NCBI RefSeq assembly: GCF_019710745.1
Contig: NZ_JAHKJW010000007.1
Span: 153,291 to 217,290, forward strand
Direction: 5' to 3'
Source: Streptomyces beigongshangae
Lineage (GTDB): Bacteria; Actinomycetota; Actinomycetes; Streptomycetales; Streptomycetaceae
Length of the DNA stretch: 64,000 nt
This document shows positions 27,306 to 36,519 of this stretch, in pieces (the stretch's first letter is position 1; the number at the start of each line of letters is the position of its first letter). Position numbers and translations under genes: made by a program. The notes under the pieces are model-generated. The model saw nothing but the letters and a program-made list of their open reading frames with translations, searched no databases and had not been told where the DNA came from.

Positions 27306-28082
27306 GTGATCGAGCACAAGTCACCCGGAGACATCGAGCGCATGCACGTCACCGGCCGGTTCATCGGCCGGCTGCTGGCCGAACTCGGCGACCTGGCCGA
27401 GCCGGGGGTCGATCTGCTGGACCTCGAACACCACGCCCGCCGCCGGATCAAGGAGCGCGGCGCGGAGTCCTGCTACTGGGACTACGAGCCCTCGTTCGGC
27501 AAGGGGCCGTTCCGCAACGTGGTGTGCCTCTCGGTGAACGACGCCGTGCTGCACGGGCTGCCGCACAGCTACAAGCTGCGCGACGGGGACCTGCTCACCA
27601 TGGACATGGCGGTCACCATCGACGGCTGGGCCGCCGACTCGGCCTACTCCGTCGTCGTCGGCACCCCGGCCGAGGAGGACCTGCGGCTGATCGAGGCCAC
27701 CGAGGTCGCCCTGGAAGCCGCGATCGAGGTCGCCCGGCCGGGCAACAGGCTCGGGGACATCTCGGCGGCCATCGGCGCCGTCGCCGCCGAGTACGGCTAC
27801 CCGGTCAATCTGGAGTTCGGCGGTCACGGCATCGGCCGCACGATGCACGAGGAGCTGCACATCCCCAACGACGGCCGTCCCGGCCGCGGCTGGAAACTGC
27901 GCCCCGGTCTGACGATCGCGATCGAGCCCTGGTTCGCCGCCGGCACCGACAAGATCGTCTACGACCCGGACGGCTGGACGATCCGCTCGGCCGACGGCTC
28001 GCGCACCGCCCATTCCGAGCACACCGTCGCCATCACCGAGACCGGTCCGCTCGTGCTCACCCGGCGCCCGGAGAGCGAGTAG
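27306..28082 (+). CDS. map: Type I methionine aminopeptidase
   Basis: 258 aa, from a GTG with GAGG upstream. All M24A metal ligands and the catalytic His are visible: His83 (VLHGLP), Asp100 (TMDMAV), Asp111 (AADSAY), His174 (FGGHGIG), Glu207 (IEPWF) and Glu238 (HSEHT). It removes the initiator Met from nascent proteins. Streptomyces usually has more than one map gene; this one is outside a ribosomal operon and is paired with its own XRE regulator, so it is probably an accessory copy. Longer frames from 26826 are not coding. Confidence 0.88.
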   Translation: MIEHKSPGDIERMHVTGRFIGRLLAELGDLAEPGVDLLDLEHHARRRIKERGAESCYWDYEPSFGKGPFRNVVCLSVNDAVLHGLPHSYKLRDGDLLTMDMAVTIDGWAADSAYSVVVGTPAEEDLRLIEATEVALEAAIEVARPGNRLGDISAAIGAVAAEYGYPVNLEFGGHGIGRTMHEELHIPNDGRPGRGWKLRPGLTIAIEPWFAAGTDKIVYDPDGWTIRSADGSRTAHSEHTVAITETGPLVLTRRPESE

Positions 28083-28184
28083 GGGCCGGAGGACCGGCGG
28101 AGAACACGGGCGGGGATGTCGACCCGGGCAGGTCCCGTACGACGCGGGGGTGAGAGAACGACCGCCACGCGAAAGGCGGAGCCC

Positions 28185-29213
28185 GTGCCCAAGGTCCGCG
28201 TCCACAATGTGACGATCTCCCTCGACGGCTTCATGGCGGGTACGAACCAGCGCCCGGACGCCCCGTTCGGCGACGGCGTCGGCTGGGGTGACGACCTGCA
28301 CGGCCGGTACGTCTCCGCGGCGGCGGACGCCGCCGCGGGCAGGACCGGGACCGACGTCGACCACTTCGTCCGCGGCGAGCGGAACATCGGCGCCACGATC
28401 ATGGGGCGGAACATGTCCGGACCGCAGCGCGGGCCGTGGGAGGACGAGTCCTGGAAGGGCTGGTGGGGCGACAACCCGCCCTATCACCACGACGTCCTCG
28501 TGCACACCCGCCACCCGCGCCCGGCGCTGAGGATGGCCGGCGGAACGACCTTCCACTTCACCGGCGAGCCGCCGACGGCGGTGCTCCGGCGCGCGTTCGA
28601 CGCCGCGGACGGCAGGGACGTCCGGATCGGCGGCGGCGCGGCGGTCATCCGGCAGTATCTGCGCGCCGGCCTGATCGACGAACTCCACCTGGTGATCGCG
28701 CCGGTCCTCATCGGCCGGGGGGAACGCCCGCTCGACCGTCTGGGTGACGCGATCGACGGCTACCGGGTGTCCGGGCTGACCGGCTCGTCGACCGTCACCC
28801 ACGCCGTCCCGGTCCGGCGCCGACGTGAGGTCGGACAGCCCGCCGGAGACCGAGCCGAAGACCGAGGGGAAGGAGACGGGGGCGCTGCCGCGCGGCGGAC
28901 GGGTGCCCAGGAACCGGACACGGGCACGCCCCCTCACCGCGATGGCCCGGCGACCGCCTCGTGGACGGCACGCCACTCGGCCCCCGGGAACGGCGCCGGG
29001 TACCGGCCTCGCCCGGTCGGTCCGGTCCGCCGGGTACGGGCAGCGGGCCCCGGCTCGGAGGGGAAGGGTTCCCTGCCGCGTCCGCCGAGCGTCCCGGCCA
29101 CCCTGTCGGTATCCCGTACGGTGGGAGATCGTCCGGTGGACAGTCCGCGAAGACTGCGAGTTCATGTGCTTGTGGTTGGTTCCACCGGGGTACTGCAGCA
29201 GATCGTGTTCTGA
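28185..29213 (+). CDS. DHFR/RibD-C family protein with atypical C-terminal tail
   Basis: 342 aa as read. Residues 1 to about 213 are a RibD C-terminal/dihydrofolate reductase-like fold (VHNVTISLDGFMAG at the start, ATIMGRNM, VRIGGGAAVIRQYL, ELHLVIAPVLIGRGERPLD), likely binding NADPH; substrate unknown. The family normally stops a few residues after the basic end seen here as VPVRRRRE. The remaining 130 residues are Arg/Pro/Gly-rich and low complexity. A TGA lies in the +1 frame exactly at CGACGTGAGG (about 28830), so a 1-bp change would restore a normal length. The start GTG has AAGGCGGAG upstream. Confidence 0.75.
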   Translation: MPKVRVHNVTISLDGFMAGTNQRPDAPFGDGVGWGDDLHGRYVSAAADAAAGRTGTDVDHFVRGERNIGATIMGRNMSGPQRGPWEDESWKGWWGDNPPYHHDVLVHTRHPRPALRMAGGTTFHFTGEPPTAVLRRAFDAADGRDVRIGGGAAVIRQYLRAGLIDELHLVIAPVLIGRGERPLDRLGDAIDGYRVSGLTGSSTVTHAVPVRRRREVGQPAGDRAEDRGEGDGGAAARRTGAQEPDTGTPPHRDGPATASWTARHSAPGNGAGYRPRPVGPVRRVRAAGPGSEGKGSLPRPPSVPATLSVSRTVGDRPVDSPRRLRVHVLVVGSTGVLQQIVF

Positions 29214-29225
29214 TCGAGGAGGGAC

Positions 29226-30956
29226 ATGGACGGCCTTGCCGCTCCCGGCGCGGGAGACAGAGCCGTGCCCGGGCGTCGGACGGTACCCGGGGCCCTGCTG
29301 GAAGGGCTCCTGGAGAACCTGACGGCGTCCGCCGTCGTGCTCGACGACGACGGCCTCATCCTCGCGGCCAACGACGCGGCGCAGAGCCTGCTGGGCAGAA
29401 GCGCCGCGAAACTGGTCGGCCAGGACTCCCACGACCTGCTGCACCGGAACAAGCACGGGCACTCCATGCCCCGTAGCCGCTGCCGGATGAGGAAGGCGCT
29501 CCTCACGGGGGACACCCGGCACGGCAGCGCCGAATGGTTCGTCCGCGGGGACGGCCGCCTCGTCCAGTTGTCCTGGCTGATCACTCCCTGCACGACGGGT
29601 CCGGGCGTCACGGGTGCGCTGGTACTGCTGTACGAGGAGGACAGGGAGCACCAGGGTGACGCCGTGCACTCCGCGCCGCTGACGGAACTGGACCGCCTGA
29701 CCCTGCTGGCGGAGACGACCACCCAGCTCACGTCCACCCTGGACGTGGACGAGGCGCTGCACCGGCTGGCGGCCCTGACCGTGCCACGGCTGGCGGACTG
29801 GGCGGTGTTCGACCTCCTCACCGAACACGACGAGGTGCGACGTGTCCTGGTGATGGAGCACAAGGACGGCATCCTGGTCGAGCGGGAGGACCTGCAGGGT
29901 CCGATGCCCCCCGTGCCGGCGGAGTCCCCGATGCCCCTGTCACGGGCCCTGCGGGGCGCCTCCTCCTCGCTCGCCGGTCCCGCCACCTACCAGGGCCCGC
30001 CCGACTCGGGCATCGCGGTCGAACAGCAGCGCCTGTTCACCACGACGGGCATGCACTCCGCCGCCATCGCGCCCATCCGCGGCCTGCGCGACGTACTGGG
30101 TGCCCTGACCCTGGGCCGGGCACAGCGTCATGGCGCCTTCACCCCCGCCGACCTGCCTCTGCTGGAGGACCTCACCCGCCGGACGGGCCTGGCGCTGGAC
30201 AACGCGCGCCTGTACCAGCGTCAGCGCAAGGTCGCCGAGACCATGCAGCGGCACCTGCTGCCGCAGCTCCCCTCCCTGCCCGGCCTGGAGATGACCGCGC
30301 GGTACCTGCCCGCTCCGGACGCCTCGGCCGTGGGTGGCGACTGGTACGACGCCTTCGCCCTGGCCAGTCACGCCCACGCACTGGCCATCGGCGATGTCGT
30401 GGGGCACGATCTCGACGCCGCGGCCGGGATGGCGCAGGTCCGCAACATGCTGCGGGCCTTCGCCTGGTCCCATCCGGAGGCCGCTCCGAGCGACGTCGTC
30501 ACACGGCTGGACGAAGCCGTGATGCACATAGCCGAGGTCCCCATGGCGACCATGATCCTCGCCAGGCTCACCCTGGGCGAGGACGCCCTGTGGCGCCTGT
30601 GCTGGACGAACGCCGGCCACCCGCCGCCCCTGCTCGTCACCCACGACGGCCAGGCCCGCTACCTCGACGAGGCCCACGGCATACTCCTCGGGACCGGACT
30701 CACCAGACCGCGCCCCGACGCCGACACCGTCCTGCCGCCCCGGGCCACGATCCTGCTCTACACCGACGGACTGGTCGAGTCCCCGCGCCACTCCATCGAC
30801 CATGGGCTGGACCGGTTGCGCCGTCACGCGGCCTCCCTCGCCCACCGCCCGCTGGACTCCTTCTGCGACTCCCTGCTGGACCAGGTCCGCCCCGAGGACA
30901 ACGACGACGACGTCGCCCTGATCGCCCTGCGCACACCCGTTCCCGCCCAGGAGTGA
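29226..30956 (+). CDS. PAS-GAF-PP2C (SpoIIE-type) phosphatase
   Basis: 576 aa, with a GAGGAGGG Shine-Dalgarno. An N-terminal PAS domain (about residues 25-135, VVLDDDGLILAANDAAQSLLG), a GAF domain (about 155-325) and a PP2C/SpoIIE domain (about 335-572, with SAVGGDWYD, GDVVGHDLDAA and NDDDVALIAL) are visible. It is the third such phosphatase in this window but has no adjacent STAS gene. The PAS domain has Cys residues (SRCRMRK) but no obvious haem or flavin motif. It probably feeds a stress or development sigma-factor switch. Confidence 0.88.
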   Translation: MDGLAAPGAGDRAVPGRRTVPGALLEGLLENLTASAVVLDDDGLILAANDAAQSLLGRSAAKLVGQDSHDLLHRNKHGHSMPRSRCRMRKALLTGDTRHGSAEWFVRGDGRLVQLSWLITPCTTGPGVTGALVLLYEEDREHQGDAVHSAPLTELDRLTLLAETTTQLTSTLDVDEALHRLAALTVPRLADWAVFDLLTEHDEVRRVLVMEHKDGILVEREDLQGPMPPVPAESPMPLSRALRGASSSLAGPATYQGPPDSGIAVEQQRLFTTTGMHSAAIAPIRGLRDVLGALTLGRAQRHGAFTPADLPLLEDLTRRTGLALDNARLYQRQRKVAETMQRHLLPQLPSLPGLEMTARYLPAPDASAVGGDWYDAFALASHAHALAIGDVVGHDLDAAAGMAQVRNMLRAFAWSHPEAAPSDVVTRLDEAVMHIAEVPMATMILARLTLGEDALWRLCWTNAGHPPPLLVTHDGQARYLDEAHGILLGTGLTRPRPDADTVLPPRATILLYTDGLVESPRHSIDHGLDRLRRHAASLAHRPLDSFCDSLLDQVRPEDNDDDVALIALRTPVPAQE

Positions 30957-31146
30957 CGGCGCGTACCGCCTCCCGCGGCGCCCCCACCGGCGGGACACGG
31001 TCCGTACAGTGCGCCGGCGGTCGGACCACGGTCGGCGCCGGACCGGTCGGACGGCCCGTCGTGATCGTCTGCCTTGAACGCCGGCCGCGGCCACGAACGC
31101 CCGGACGGCCGCGACCGGCCGGAGTTCCCACCGGACGGACCAGGGC

Positions 31147-31377
31147 ATGCACGAGTCTGCGGATGCGCGCGCGGGTGACTTGCACGAGCCTGGAGTCATG
31201 ACGGATTCGCGCGTGCCCCCGGAGGAGACGCCCCAGGTCGAAGGTTCGACCGCCGAGGCGCACGAGGAGCGCGCGGACGGAGGGGTGTGGGAGCACCCCG
31301 GCGTCTGGCTCTGGCTGATCATCCTCGGCGCCGTGGTCTTCGCGGGCTTCTTCGCCGCCCGCGTCTTCTTCCTCTGA
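31147..31377 (+). CDS. Small DUF6480-like single-helix membrane protein
   Basis: 76 aa from this start, or 59 aa from the ATG at 31198. A hydrophilic acidic N-terminus (PPEETPQVEGSTAEAHEER) is followed by one helix (GVWLWLIILGAVVFAGFFAARVFFL) that ends the protein. The pattern matches short Streptomyces proteins that I recall as DUF6480. Neither start has a convincing Shine-Dalgarno. Function unknown. Confidence 0.65.
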   Translation: MHESADARAGDLHEPGVMTDSRVPPEETPQVEGSTAEAHEERADGGVWEHPGVWLWLIILGAVVFAGFFAARVFFL

Positions 31378-31556
31378 GCCACGGGGTACGCGGTTCCTCC
31401 GGGCCGCGGGGTACGCGGCGCGCCGTCGGGGGCGGCCCGCGCGTCGCCGGGATGCCGGACGTACTGCGCCGGGTGGCCGTCGCCGGCCCGTGGCACGGCG
31501 TTTTCGGCACCGTGCCTGCGGCGGCCCCCGGTTGCCGGTGCGCTCCGCGCCGGTTC

Positions 31557-32090
31557 TCATCCGGGCGACAGTGAAGTGACGGTGCGGGTGCGCGAGTCGT
31601 AGGTGCGTGCGCCGGTGAACCGGCCGTGCACGGGCCCGTCCCGCAGGCCGGGCGGCAGGAGCTGGTCGTCCGGCACGTTCCACGCCGGGCGGCGGCTGCG
31701 GCCGAGGGTGATGTGCGGCTGCCAGGTCTCCGGCCGGAGCAGGGGGTGGTCCGGCTCGCACCCGGTGGCCAGAAGCACGTCGTGGACGGCGGCGTGCACG
31801 GCGAGCAGTTCGGGAACGCGCCGCACGCGCCAGGCGAGCACGTGCGTACGGCCGGAGAAGCGCACGAGCCCGTCGAGGACGGCCGGGCAGTCCGGGCCGC
31901 CCAGCCGCCCCCGCAGTTCGTCCTTCGCCGCCGCGGTCAGGGAGTCGACCGCGGCCAGGGTCAGATGGGGCCGGTTCGTCGGGTGGCCGTGGTTCCGCCG
32001 GCTGGGCTCTCCCCGCGCGGCCAGCTGCTCCCAGACGTCCAGGACCCGGTGTTCCAGGTCGCGTTCGAGGAGCAACTCGACCGTGTCCAT
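31557..32090 (-). CDS. 2H phosphoesterase / 2'-5' RNA ligase family protein
   Basis: 177 aa. Two His-x-Thr motifs, RPHLTLA and QPHITLG, spaced about 95 residues, define the 2H superfamily (LigT-like), which makes or breaks 2'-5' RNA linkages or cyclic phosphodiesters. The ATG start is preceded by GGAGGGGA; a GTG lies one codon upstream. It sits 31 bp from a membrane protein gene on the same strand and is probably co-transcribed. The physiological substrate cannot be told. Confidence 0.82.
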   Translation of the reverse strand: MDTVELLLERDLEHRVLDVWEQLAARGEPSRRNHGHPTNRPHLTLAAVDSLTAAAKDELRGRLGGPDCPAVLDGLVRFSGRTHVLAWRVRRVPELLAVHAAVHDVLLATGCEPDHPLLRPETWQPHITLGRSRRPAWNVPDDQLLPPGLRDGPVHGRFTGARTYDSRTRTVTSLSPG

Positions 32091-32121
32091 CACTCCCCTC
32101 CGCGGGACGCCGCGGGCGTGC

Positions 32122-32718
32122 TCAGCGCGTGAAGCACCGGTCGAAGGCCGAGGGCGTGCTGGACGACATCGACCGGGCCCGCTGCATCATGCCCTGCGTG
32201 TGCCCGGCGTGCCGCTGCTGCTCACCGTGCAGGGAGCCGAGGACCACGAGGATGCCGGTCAGTGCCGGTACCGCCCACTGCGCGTAGACGAGCTGGCGCT
32301 GGGCCTTCTCGGTGTCGATGGGGTGCTTGGCCGCCTTCTCGGCGTCCTCGGGGTCGTCCGAGGAGGCCAGCTCGACCTTCTTGCCGAGGATGCGGGAGTA
32401 GGCGGTGACGGCCAGGGCCGCACCGGTGACGACGGTCTTGACGACGGTGGCGCTGCCCGCGCCCGGCTGGGTGGCGACGCGGGAGGCGTCCGAGGCCAGC
32501 ATTCCGCCGCTGCCGAACAGGTGGATGCCGATGGCGACGGCGTTGACCGGCGTCCACTTCGCCCAGCCGGACGAGGCGATCCGGGCGGTGGCCGTCCGTG
32601 ACCGGCCCTCGGACTCGGCGGCGCCGTTGAGGCCGACGGCGCCCATCAGCGACCCGCCGAACCACGCTGCCAGTCCGACGTCGTGCAGGCCGCGCATGAG
32701 GGTGTTGCGTTCGGACAT
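32122..32718 (-). CDS. Conserved hypothetical membrane protein
   Basis: 198 aa, start ATG with AAGGAG at 7-nt spacing. Hydrophobic segments appear around residues 10-30 (GLAAWFGGSLMGAVGLNG), 55-75, 90-110 and 145-165 (QWAVPALTGILVVLGSL), so it is an integral membrane protein with a hydrophilic, His- and Ser-rich C-terminus (HAGHTQGMMQRARS). I recognise the pattern from Streptomyces genomes but not a named domain. It may share a transcript with the 2H phosphoesterase gene. Confidence 0.7.
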   Translation of the reverse strand: MSERNTLMRGLHDVGLAAWFGGSLMGAVGLNGAAESEGRSRTATARIASSGWAKWTPVNAVAIGIHLFGSGGMLASDASRVATQPGAGSATVVKTVVTGAALAVTAYSRILGKKVELASSDDPEDAEKAAKHPIDTEKAQRQLVYAQWAVPALTGILVVLGSLHGEQQRHAGHTQGMMQRARSMSSSTPSAFDRCFTR

Positions 32719-32955
32719 GAGGGAACTCCTTCGCAGGGGTCGGGTGAACCGGTGGAACAGCCGAAGAGCGGTCCTGCCCACCCTGACCCGCGTCGGGAGC
32801 GGGGCGCCAGCGGGCTTGGTACGAACGGGTCACCCCCGGCGCCGGCCGGGGCGGCTGCGGCCGCCCGAGGTCGTGCGTCCGGTGGCCGAGCGGTCCGCCC
32901 GCGCCCCCGGCCCGGAGACCGGGGCCGAGGCCGGAGCCGGGGCGCGTGCCGCGTC

Positions 32956-34236
32956 CTACGCCGCCGGAAGCGTCCTTCCCAGGCGCGCCAGCGGGGACAC
33001 CGCCATCAGCGCCGGGGAGAGCAGCATGCCCGCGGCCGTCACCAGGAGGCTGGTGCGCACCCCCCACTCGTCCGCGAGGTGCCCGCCGAGCAGCGAGCCG
33101 AGCGGGGTCAGTCCCATGCCGACGAACGTGATCGTCGCGGCCGCGCGGCCCTGCATCCCGTCCGGGGTGACGGCCTGCCGGACGGCCATGACCGTGACGT
33201 TCACCAGCTGACCGCCGGCCCCGAACACGAAGTTGACCGCGAGGAGCACGGCGACGGTCACCGCGGAGGAGCCGTGCAGCGCCGGCACGCACAGGAACAC
33301 GCCGTCGCCGAGTACCGCCGCGGACACGAGCACCGCGCCGTGCCCGAACCGGTGCGGCAGGCGGGCGGCGAGCAGCGAGCCCAGGAGCGCGCCCGGCCCC
33401 GTCGCCGCGAGCGCCAGTCCGACGGCGGTGCCCGACAGGTGCAGTTCCCGCGGCAGGAAGAGGAGATAGACGGTCATCACGGCCGCCAGGGAGAACTGGA
33501 AGGCCGCCGAGGCCAGGCACACGGTCCGCAGCAGGGGCTCGCCGGCGACGAAGCGGAGTCCCTCGTGGATGCGCCGCCGGACCCGAGGGGGGCGTCGCGG
33601 GCTCTTCGGGGGTGGTTCGGTCCGCCGGATGCGCCGGACCGACAGGAACGACAGCGCGAAGAACAGCGCGCCGGAAGCGGCGGCGGCCGGCGCCGACAGC
33701 AGTGACACCAGCGCACCGCCGAGGGCGGGGCCGCCGATCTGCGCCGCGGACCGGCTGCCCTCCAGCGCGCTGTTGCCCCGCACCAGCTGGTCGCGTCGTA
33801 CCAGCCGGACGAGGGACGCCTGGTACGCCACGTCGAAGAACACGGACAGGGCCCCGACGACGGAGGCGACCACGAACAGCGCCGGCAGGCCCAGGACGCC
33901 GAGGACGCCCGCCACGGCGGCGGCGCCCAGGGCCAGGGCCCGGCCGGCGTCCGTCAGCACCATCACCGTGCGGGTCCGCCACCTGTCGACCCACGCGCCG
34001 ACGAGGAGCGAGAGCAGCAGGACCGGCGCCTGCCCCACCGCGCGCAGGACACCCAGCTGGCCGGCGCCGGCGTCGAGCGTCAGGACGGCGAAGAGCGGCA
34101 GGACCACCAGTGTGGTGTGTTCGCCGAGCTGGGAGGCCGTCTGCCCCGTCCAGAGCCTGCGGAAGTCGGCGTCGTGCCACGGACCCGGCGGAACGGGCCG
34201 GCCGGGACCGGGCACGGCGGAGGACGCGGACGGCAC
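32956..34236 (-). CDS. MFS transporter, EntS/MFS_3-like exporter
   Basis: 426 aa from a GTG with a good GAGGGG site 6 nt upstream. About 12 membrane helices; the segment WHDADFRRLWTGQTASQLGEHT and the A-motif-like GAWVDRWRTR fit the enterobactin-exporter-like MFS group common in actinomycetes. It probably exports a siderophore, antibiotic or other metabolite; the substrate cannot be inferred, as the neighbours are unrelated. An upstream extension in the same frame is Arg-rich and not supported. Confidence 0.85.
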   Translation of the reverse strand: MPSASSAVPGPGRPVPPGPWHDADFRRLWTGQTASQLGEHTTLVVLPLFAVLTLDAGAGQLGVLRAVGQAPVLLLSLLVGAWVDRWRTRTVMVLTDAGRALALGAAAVAGVLGVLGLPALFVVASVVGALSVFFDVAYQASLVRLVRRDQLVRGNSALEGSRSAAQIGGPALGGALVSLLSAPAAAASGALFFALSFLSVRRIRRTEPPPKSPRRPPRVRRRIHEGLRFVAGEPLLRTVCLASAAFQFSLAAVMTVYLLFLPRELHLSGTAVGLALAATGPGALLGSLLAARLPHRFGHGAVLVSAAVLGDGVFLCVPALHGSSAVTVAVLLAVNFVFGAGGQLVNVTVMAVRQAVTPDGMQGRAAATITFVGMGLTPLGSLLGGHLADEWGVRTSLLVTAAGMLLSPALMAVSPLARLGRTLPAA

Positions 34237-34570
34237 GGAAGACCCCTCGGAGGTACGGCGACGGGGCCCGCCGTCCGGCGCACGGGAGGCGCGCCGGACG
34301 TTCGGGCGGCGGAAGGTTCGCTGTGCCGCGGTATCGGGGCAGCACGCGATGACGGGCCGCGCACGGCCCACGGGTCAACGCGCGCTCGGACGACCGGGCA
34401 TGTCCTCGCTCCTCGTGGATCACTCGCCGTGCCGGAACACTAGCCCCGGCGGCCCGGCGCGGAAAGCGGTTGAAGTCCCCGCGGCACGGCGAACCCGCCC
34501 TGCGGCCGCCTTCGCCCCGTTACCGCCCTCGCCCCGTTACCGCCTCCACCCCGCTGCCGCCTTCGTCGTG
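34237..34570. other. 334-bp intergenic region between MFS and ABC operon
   Basis: Contains the upstream region of the leftward MFS gene and the 3' side of the ABC operon. No gene is seen. The distal part holds a 17-bp repeat array. No clear terminator hairpin was found. Confidence 0.5.
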
Positions 34571-34580
34571 CTACCGCCTC
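34513..34580. repeat. 17-bp tandem repeat, four copies
   Basis: Units starting at 34513, 34530, 34547 and 34564 share the pattern CnCCCCGyTrCCGCCyt; the first two differ at one or two bases. The last copy includes the stop codon of the ABC permease gene, so the repeat borders or reshaped that gene's 3' end. Confidence 0.75.
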
Positions 34581-35143
34581 GGACCCGCGAAGGCGTACGC
34601 CGCGGTGCCGGTGACCGCCAGGGTCACGGCCGTCCAGGTGGCCGTCGTGGTGCCCGGCGGCATCACCATCCAGGCCGCCGCCTCCATCGGCACGCTCGCC
34701 GGGGCCGGGACGAGCACCGAGAACGACAGCCAGGAGACGGGCAGGGTCCACGCGTACTGCGCCCCGCACACCACCGCGCCGAGGGCGGCGAGGCCCGCCA
34801 GCCCCGCGCTGTCCCGGACGACGAACGCGGCCGGGGCGGGGTCCGCGCCCGCCGCCCGCGCCGCGAGGAGCACGGCGGCGACGACGCTGCCGACGAGCAG
34901 GACGTGGACCGCCCGGCGGGGCCGCCAGTCGATCGCGGCCGTACGGTCCAGCGCGGGGTCCTGTCCGCCGAGCCCGGCCGACGCCGCCGTCACCCCGGCG
35001 ACGAGGACGAACACGGACGTCTTCGGATCGGCCGGTCCCCCGCCGTCCCGGGTGAGCGCCCACACCGCCGCCGTGCTGACCAGCACCGCCGCGAGCGAAG
35101 CGGGCACCTGCCGGGAACGCGCGTACAGCGTCAGCCATCTCAT
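34571..35143 (-). CDS. Small ABC-type membrane subunit of the ECF operon
   Basis: 190 aa, about 5-6 predicted membrane helices (LAAVLVSTAAVWALT, SVFVLVAGVTAASAGLG, VLLVGSVVAAVLLAARA). It overlaps the upstream permease gene by 4 bp and is the last gene of the sigma/anti-sigma/ABC operon. No motif beyond hydrophobicity is recognisable; it is probably the second half of the ABC export unit. Its stop codon falls inside a 17-bp tandem repeat. Confidence 0.7.
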   Translation of the reverse strand: MRWLTLYARSRQVPASLAAVLVSTAAVWALTRDGGGPADPKTSVFVLVAGVTAASAGLGGQDPALDRTAAIDWRPRRAVHVLLVGSVVAAVLLAARAAGADPAPAAFVVRDSAGLAGLAALGAVVCGAQYAWTLPVSWLSFSVLVPAPASVPMEAAAWMVMPPGTTTATWTAVTLAVTGTAAYAFAGPRR

Positions 35144-36519
35144 CGGCCCGGACCGCCGTTCAGTACGTCGAGCGGGTCGCCCTCGCACGTCAGGGCGGCG
35201 GTGTGCGCCGCCCTGACGCGCGCGACCTGTTCGGACCGGGGCGCCGCCCTGAGCTCCGTCCACACCGGGCGGGCCACGTCGAGCTGTTCGTCCGGCGCGT
35301 ACACGGTGCCGCCGAGCGGTTCGAGGTCCCCGAGGACCCAGGCCGCCGCGACGGTCTGCGCGGCCGTCTCGCCGAGCGAGCCGCTCTCGGCGGCGCTGCG
35401 GGCGAAGCAGACCGGCGCCAGGCCCTGGCCCAGCAGGGCGCGGGTCAGCTCCTCGCCCTTCGCGCCGGCGATCGCGTCGTCGTCGAAGTCGACGAGCACG
35501 GCCGTGCGGGACCGGTCCGCCGGGTCGAGGATTCCGCGCAGGGCGGTGCTCTCCCGGACCGCGGCCGGTGCCTGCCCGCCCAGGGCGCCGCGCAGGAGAC
35601 GCAGTGTCTTCTTTCCTGGCCCCGCGAGCCCTGCGAGGCGCGCCTCGTGCGCCTTCGTCACGCACACCGGGCCGTCGCACACCCGGGCGGCGGCGGCCTC
35701 GTCGACCACGTACGTCCGGCGCGGATCGGCGGGGAGGACGAGCAGGGCGACGGTCGCGCCCGCCAGGACGGGTGCCAGGGCGAGGAGCCGGGCGCGCCGG
35801 GTCGCGGCGGTCAGGAGGGCGAAGCCCGTGGCGGCCATGCCGAGGAGCCAGACCGTCTGGCCGGCGTGCACGGCGGTGGAGAGGGTCAGGAGCATCTCGC
35901 GCACCTCCCCCTCGACCGGGGACAGCAGCGAGATCCGGTTCGGCACGGTGGCGGTCGGCACCGCCACGTCCATGGAGCGCCGCAGGAGGTTGACGAGCAC
36001 GAAGGCGGCCATGGCCAGCGCCGGCGGGGTGAGGGGGGAGGGCAGGGTCCGCCCGATCCCCATGCCGAGGACGGCTCCCGCGACGAGGGAGAGTACGCCG
36101 ACCAGTGGGATCGGCAGCCAGCCGAGGTGCGTGTACCGGGTGTCGCCGAGGACCTGGACCGCGCCCAGGAGGACGAGGAGCGCGAAGGCCGCGGCCATCG
36201 CGCCCGCGGTCACGCCCGCCGTCGTCGCGGCGCGGTGCCGGGCGGGCCGCGGCGTGCTGGTCAGCAGCTCGGACATCCCCGAACGGTGGTCGCGCAGGCC
36301 CGCGAGCGCCCCGAACGCCACGGCGAGCGGCCACAGGAAGACCAGCAGGGTGCGGGTCCACAGCGCCATGGACGTCCACTGGGCCGTCCACTGCGCGGTG
36401 CCCCTGGACCACGCTCCGGACAGCAGGTACAGGAACGCCACCGCGGTCGCCAGGAGCACGGCGGACGCGTACGGGGCGGCGGAACGCCTCCACTCGATGC
36501 GCAGGACACGGAGGTTCAC
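35140..36519 (-). CDS. ABC transporter permease
   Basis: 459 aa from GTG, overlapping the ATPase gene by 4 bp (GTGA). Six predicted N-terminal helices (residues about 15-240) resemble ABC-2-type permeases (RIEWRRSAAPYASAVLLATAV); the C-terminal 190 residues are hydrophilic and include Cys residues (ARVCDGPVCV), perhaps an extracytoplasmic domain. Together with the ATPase it should form an exporter or a membrane-stress defence complex controlled by the ECF sigma factor of the same operon. Confidence 0.8.
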   Translation of the reverse strand: MNLRVLRIEWRRSAAPYASAVLLATAVAFLYLLSGAWSRGTAQWTAQWTSMALWTRTLLVFLWPLAVAFGALAGLRDHRSGMSELLTSTPRPARHRAATTAGVTAGAMAAAFALLVLLGAVQVLGDTRYTHLGWLPIPLVGVLSLVAGAVLGMGIGRTLPSPLTPPALAMAAFVLVNLLRRSMDVAVPTATVPNRISLLSPVEGEVREMLLTLSTAVHAGQTVWLLGMAATGFALLTAATRRARLLALAPVLAGATVALLVLPADPRRTYVVDEAAAARVCDGPVCVTKAHEARLAGLAGPGKKTLRLLRGALGGQAPAAVRESTALRGILDPADRSRTAVLVDFDDDAIAGAKGEELTRALLGQGLAPVCFARSAAESGSLGETAAQTVAAAWVLGDLEPLGGTVYAPDEQLDVARPVWTELRAAPRSEQVARVRAAHTAALTCEGDPLDVLNGGPGR

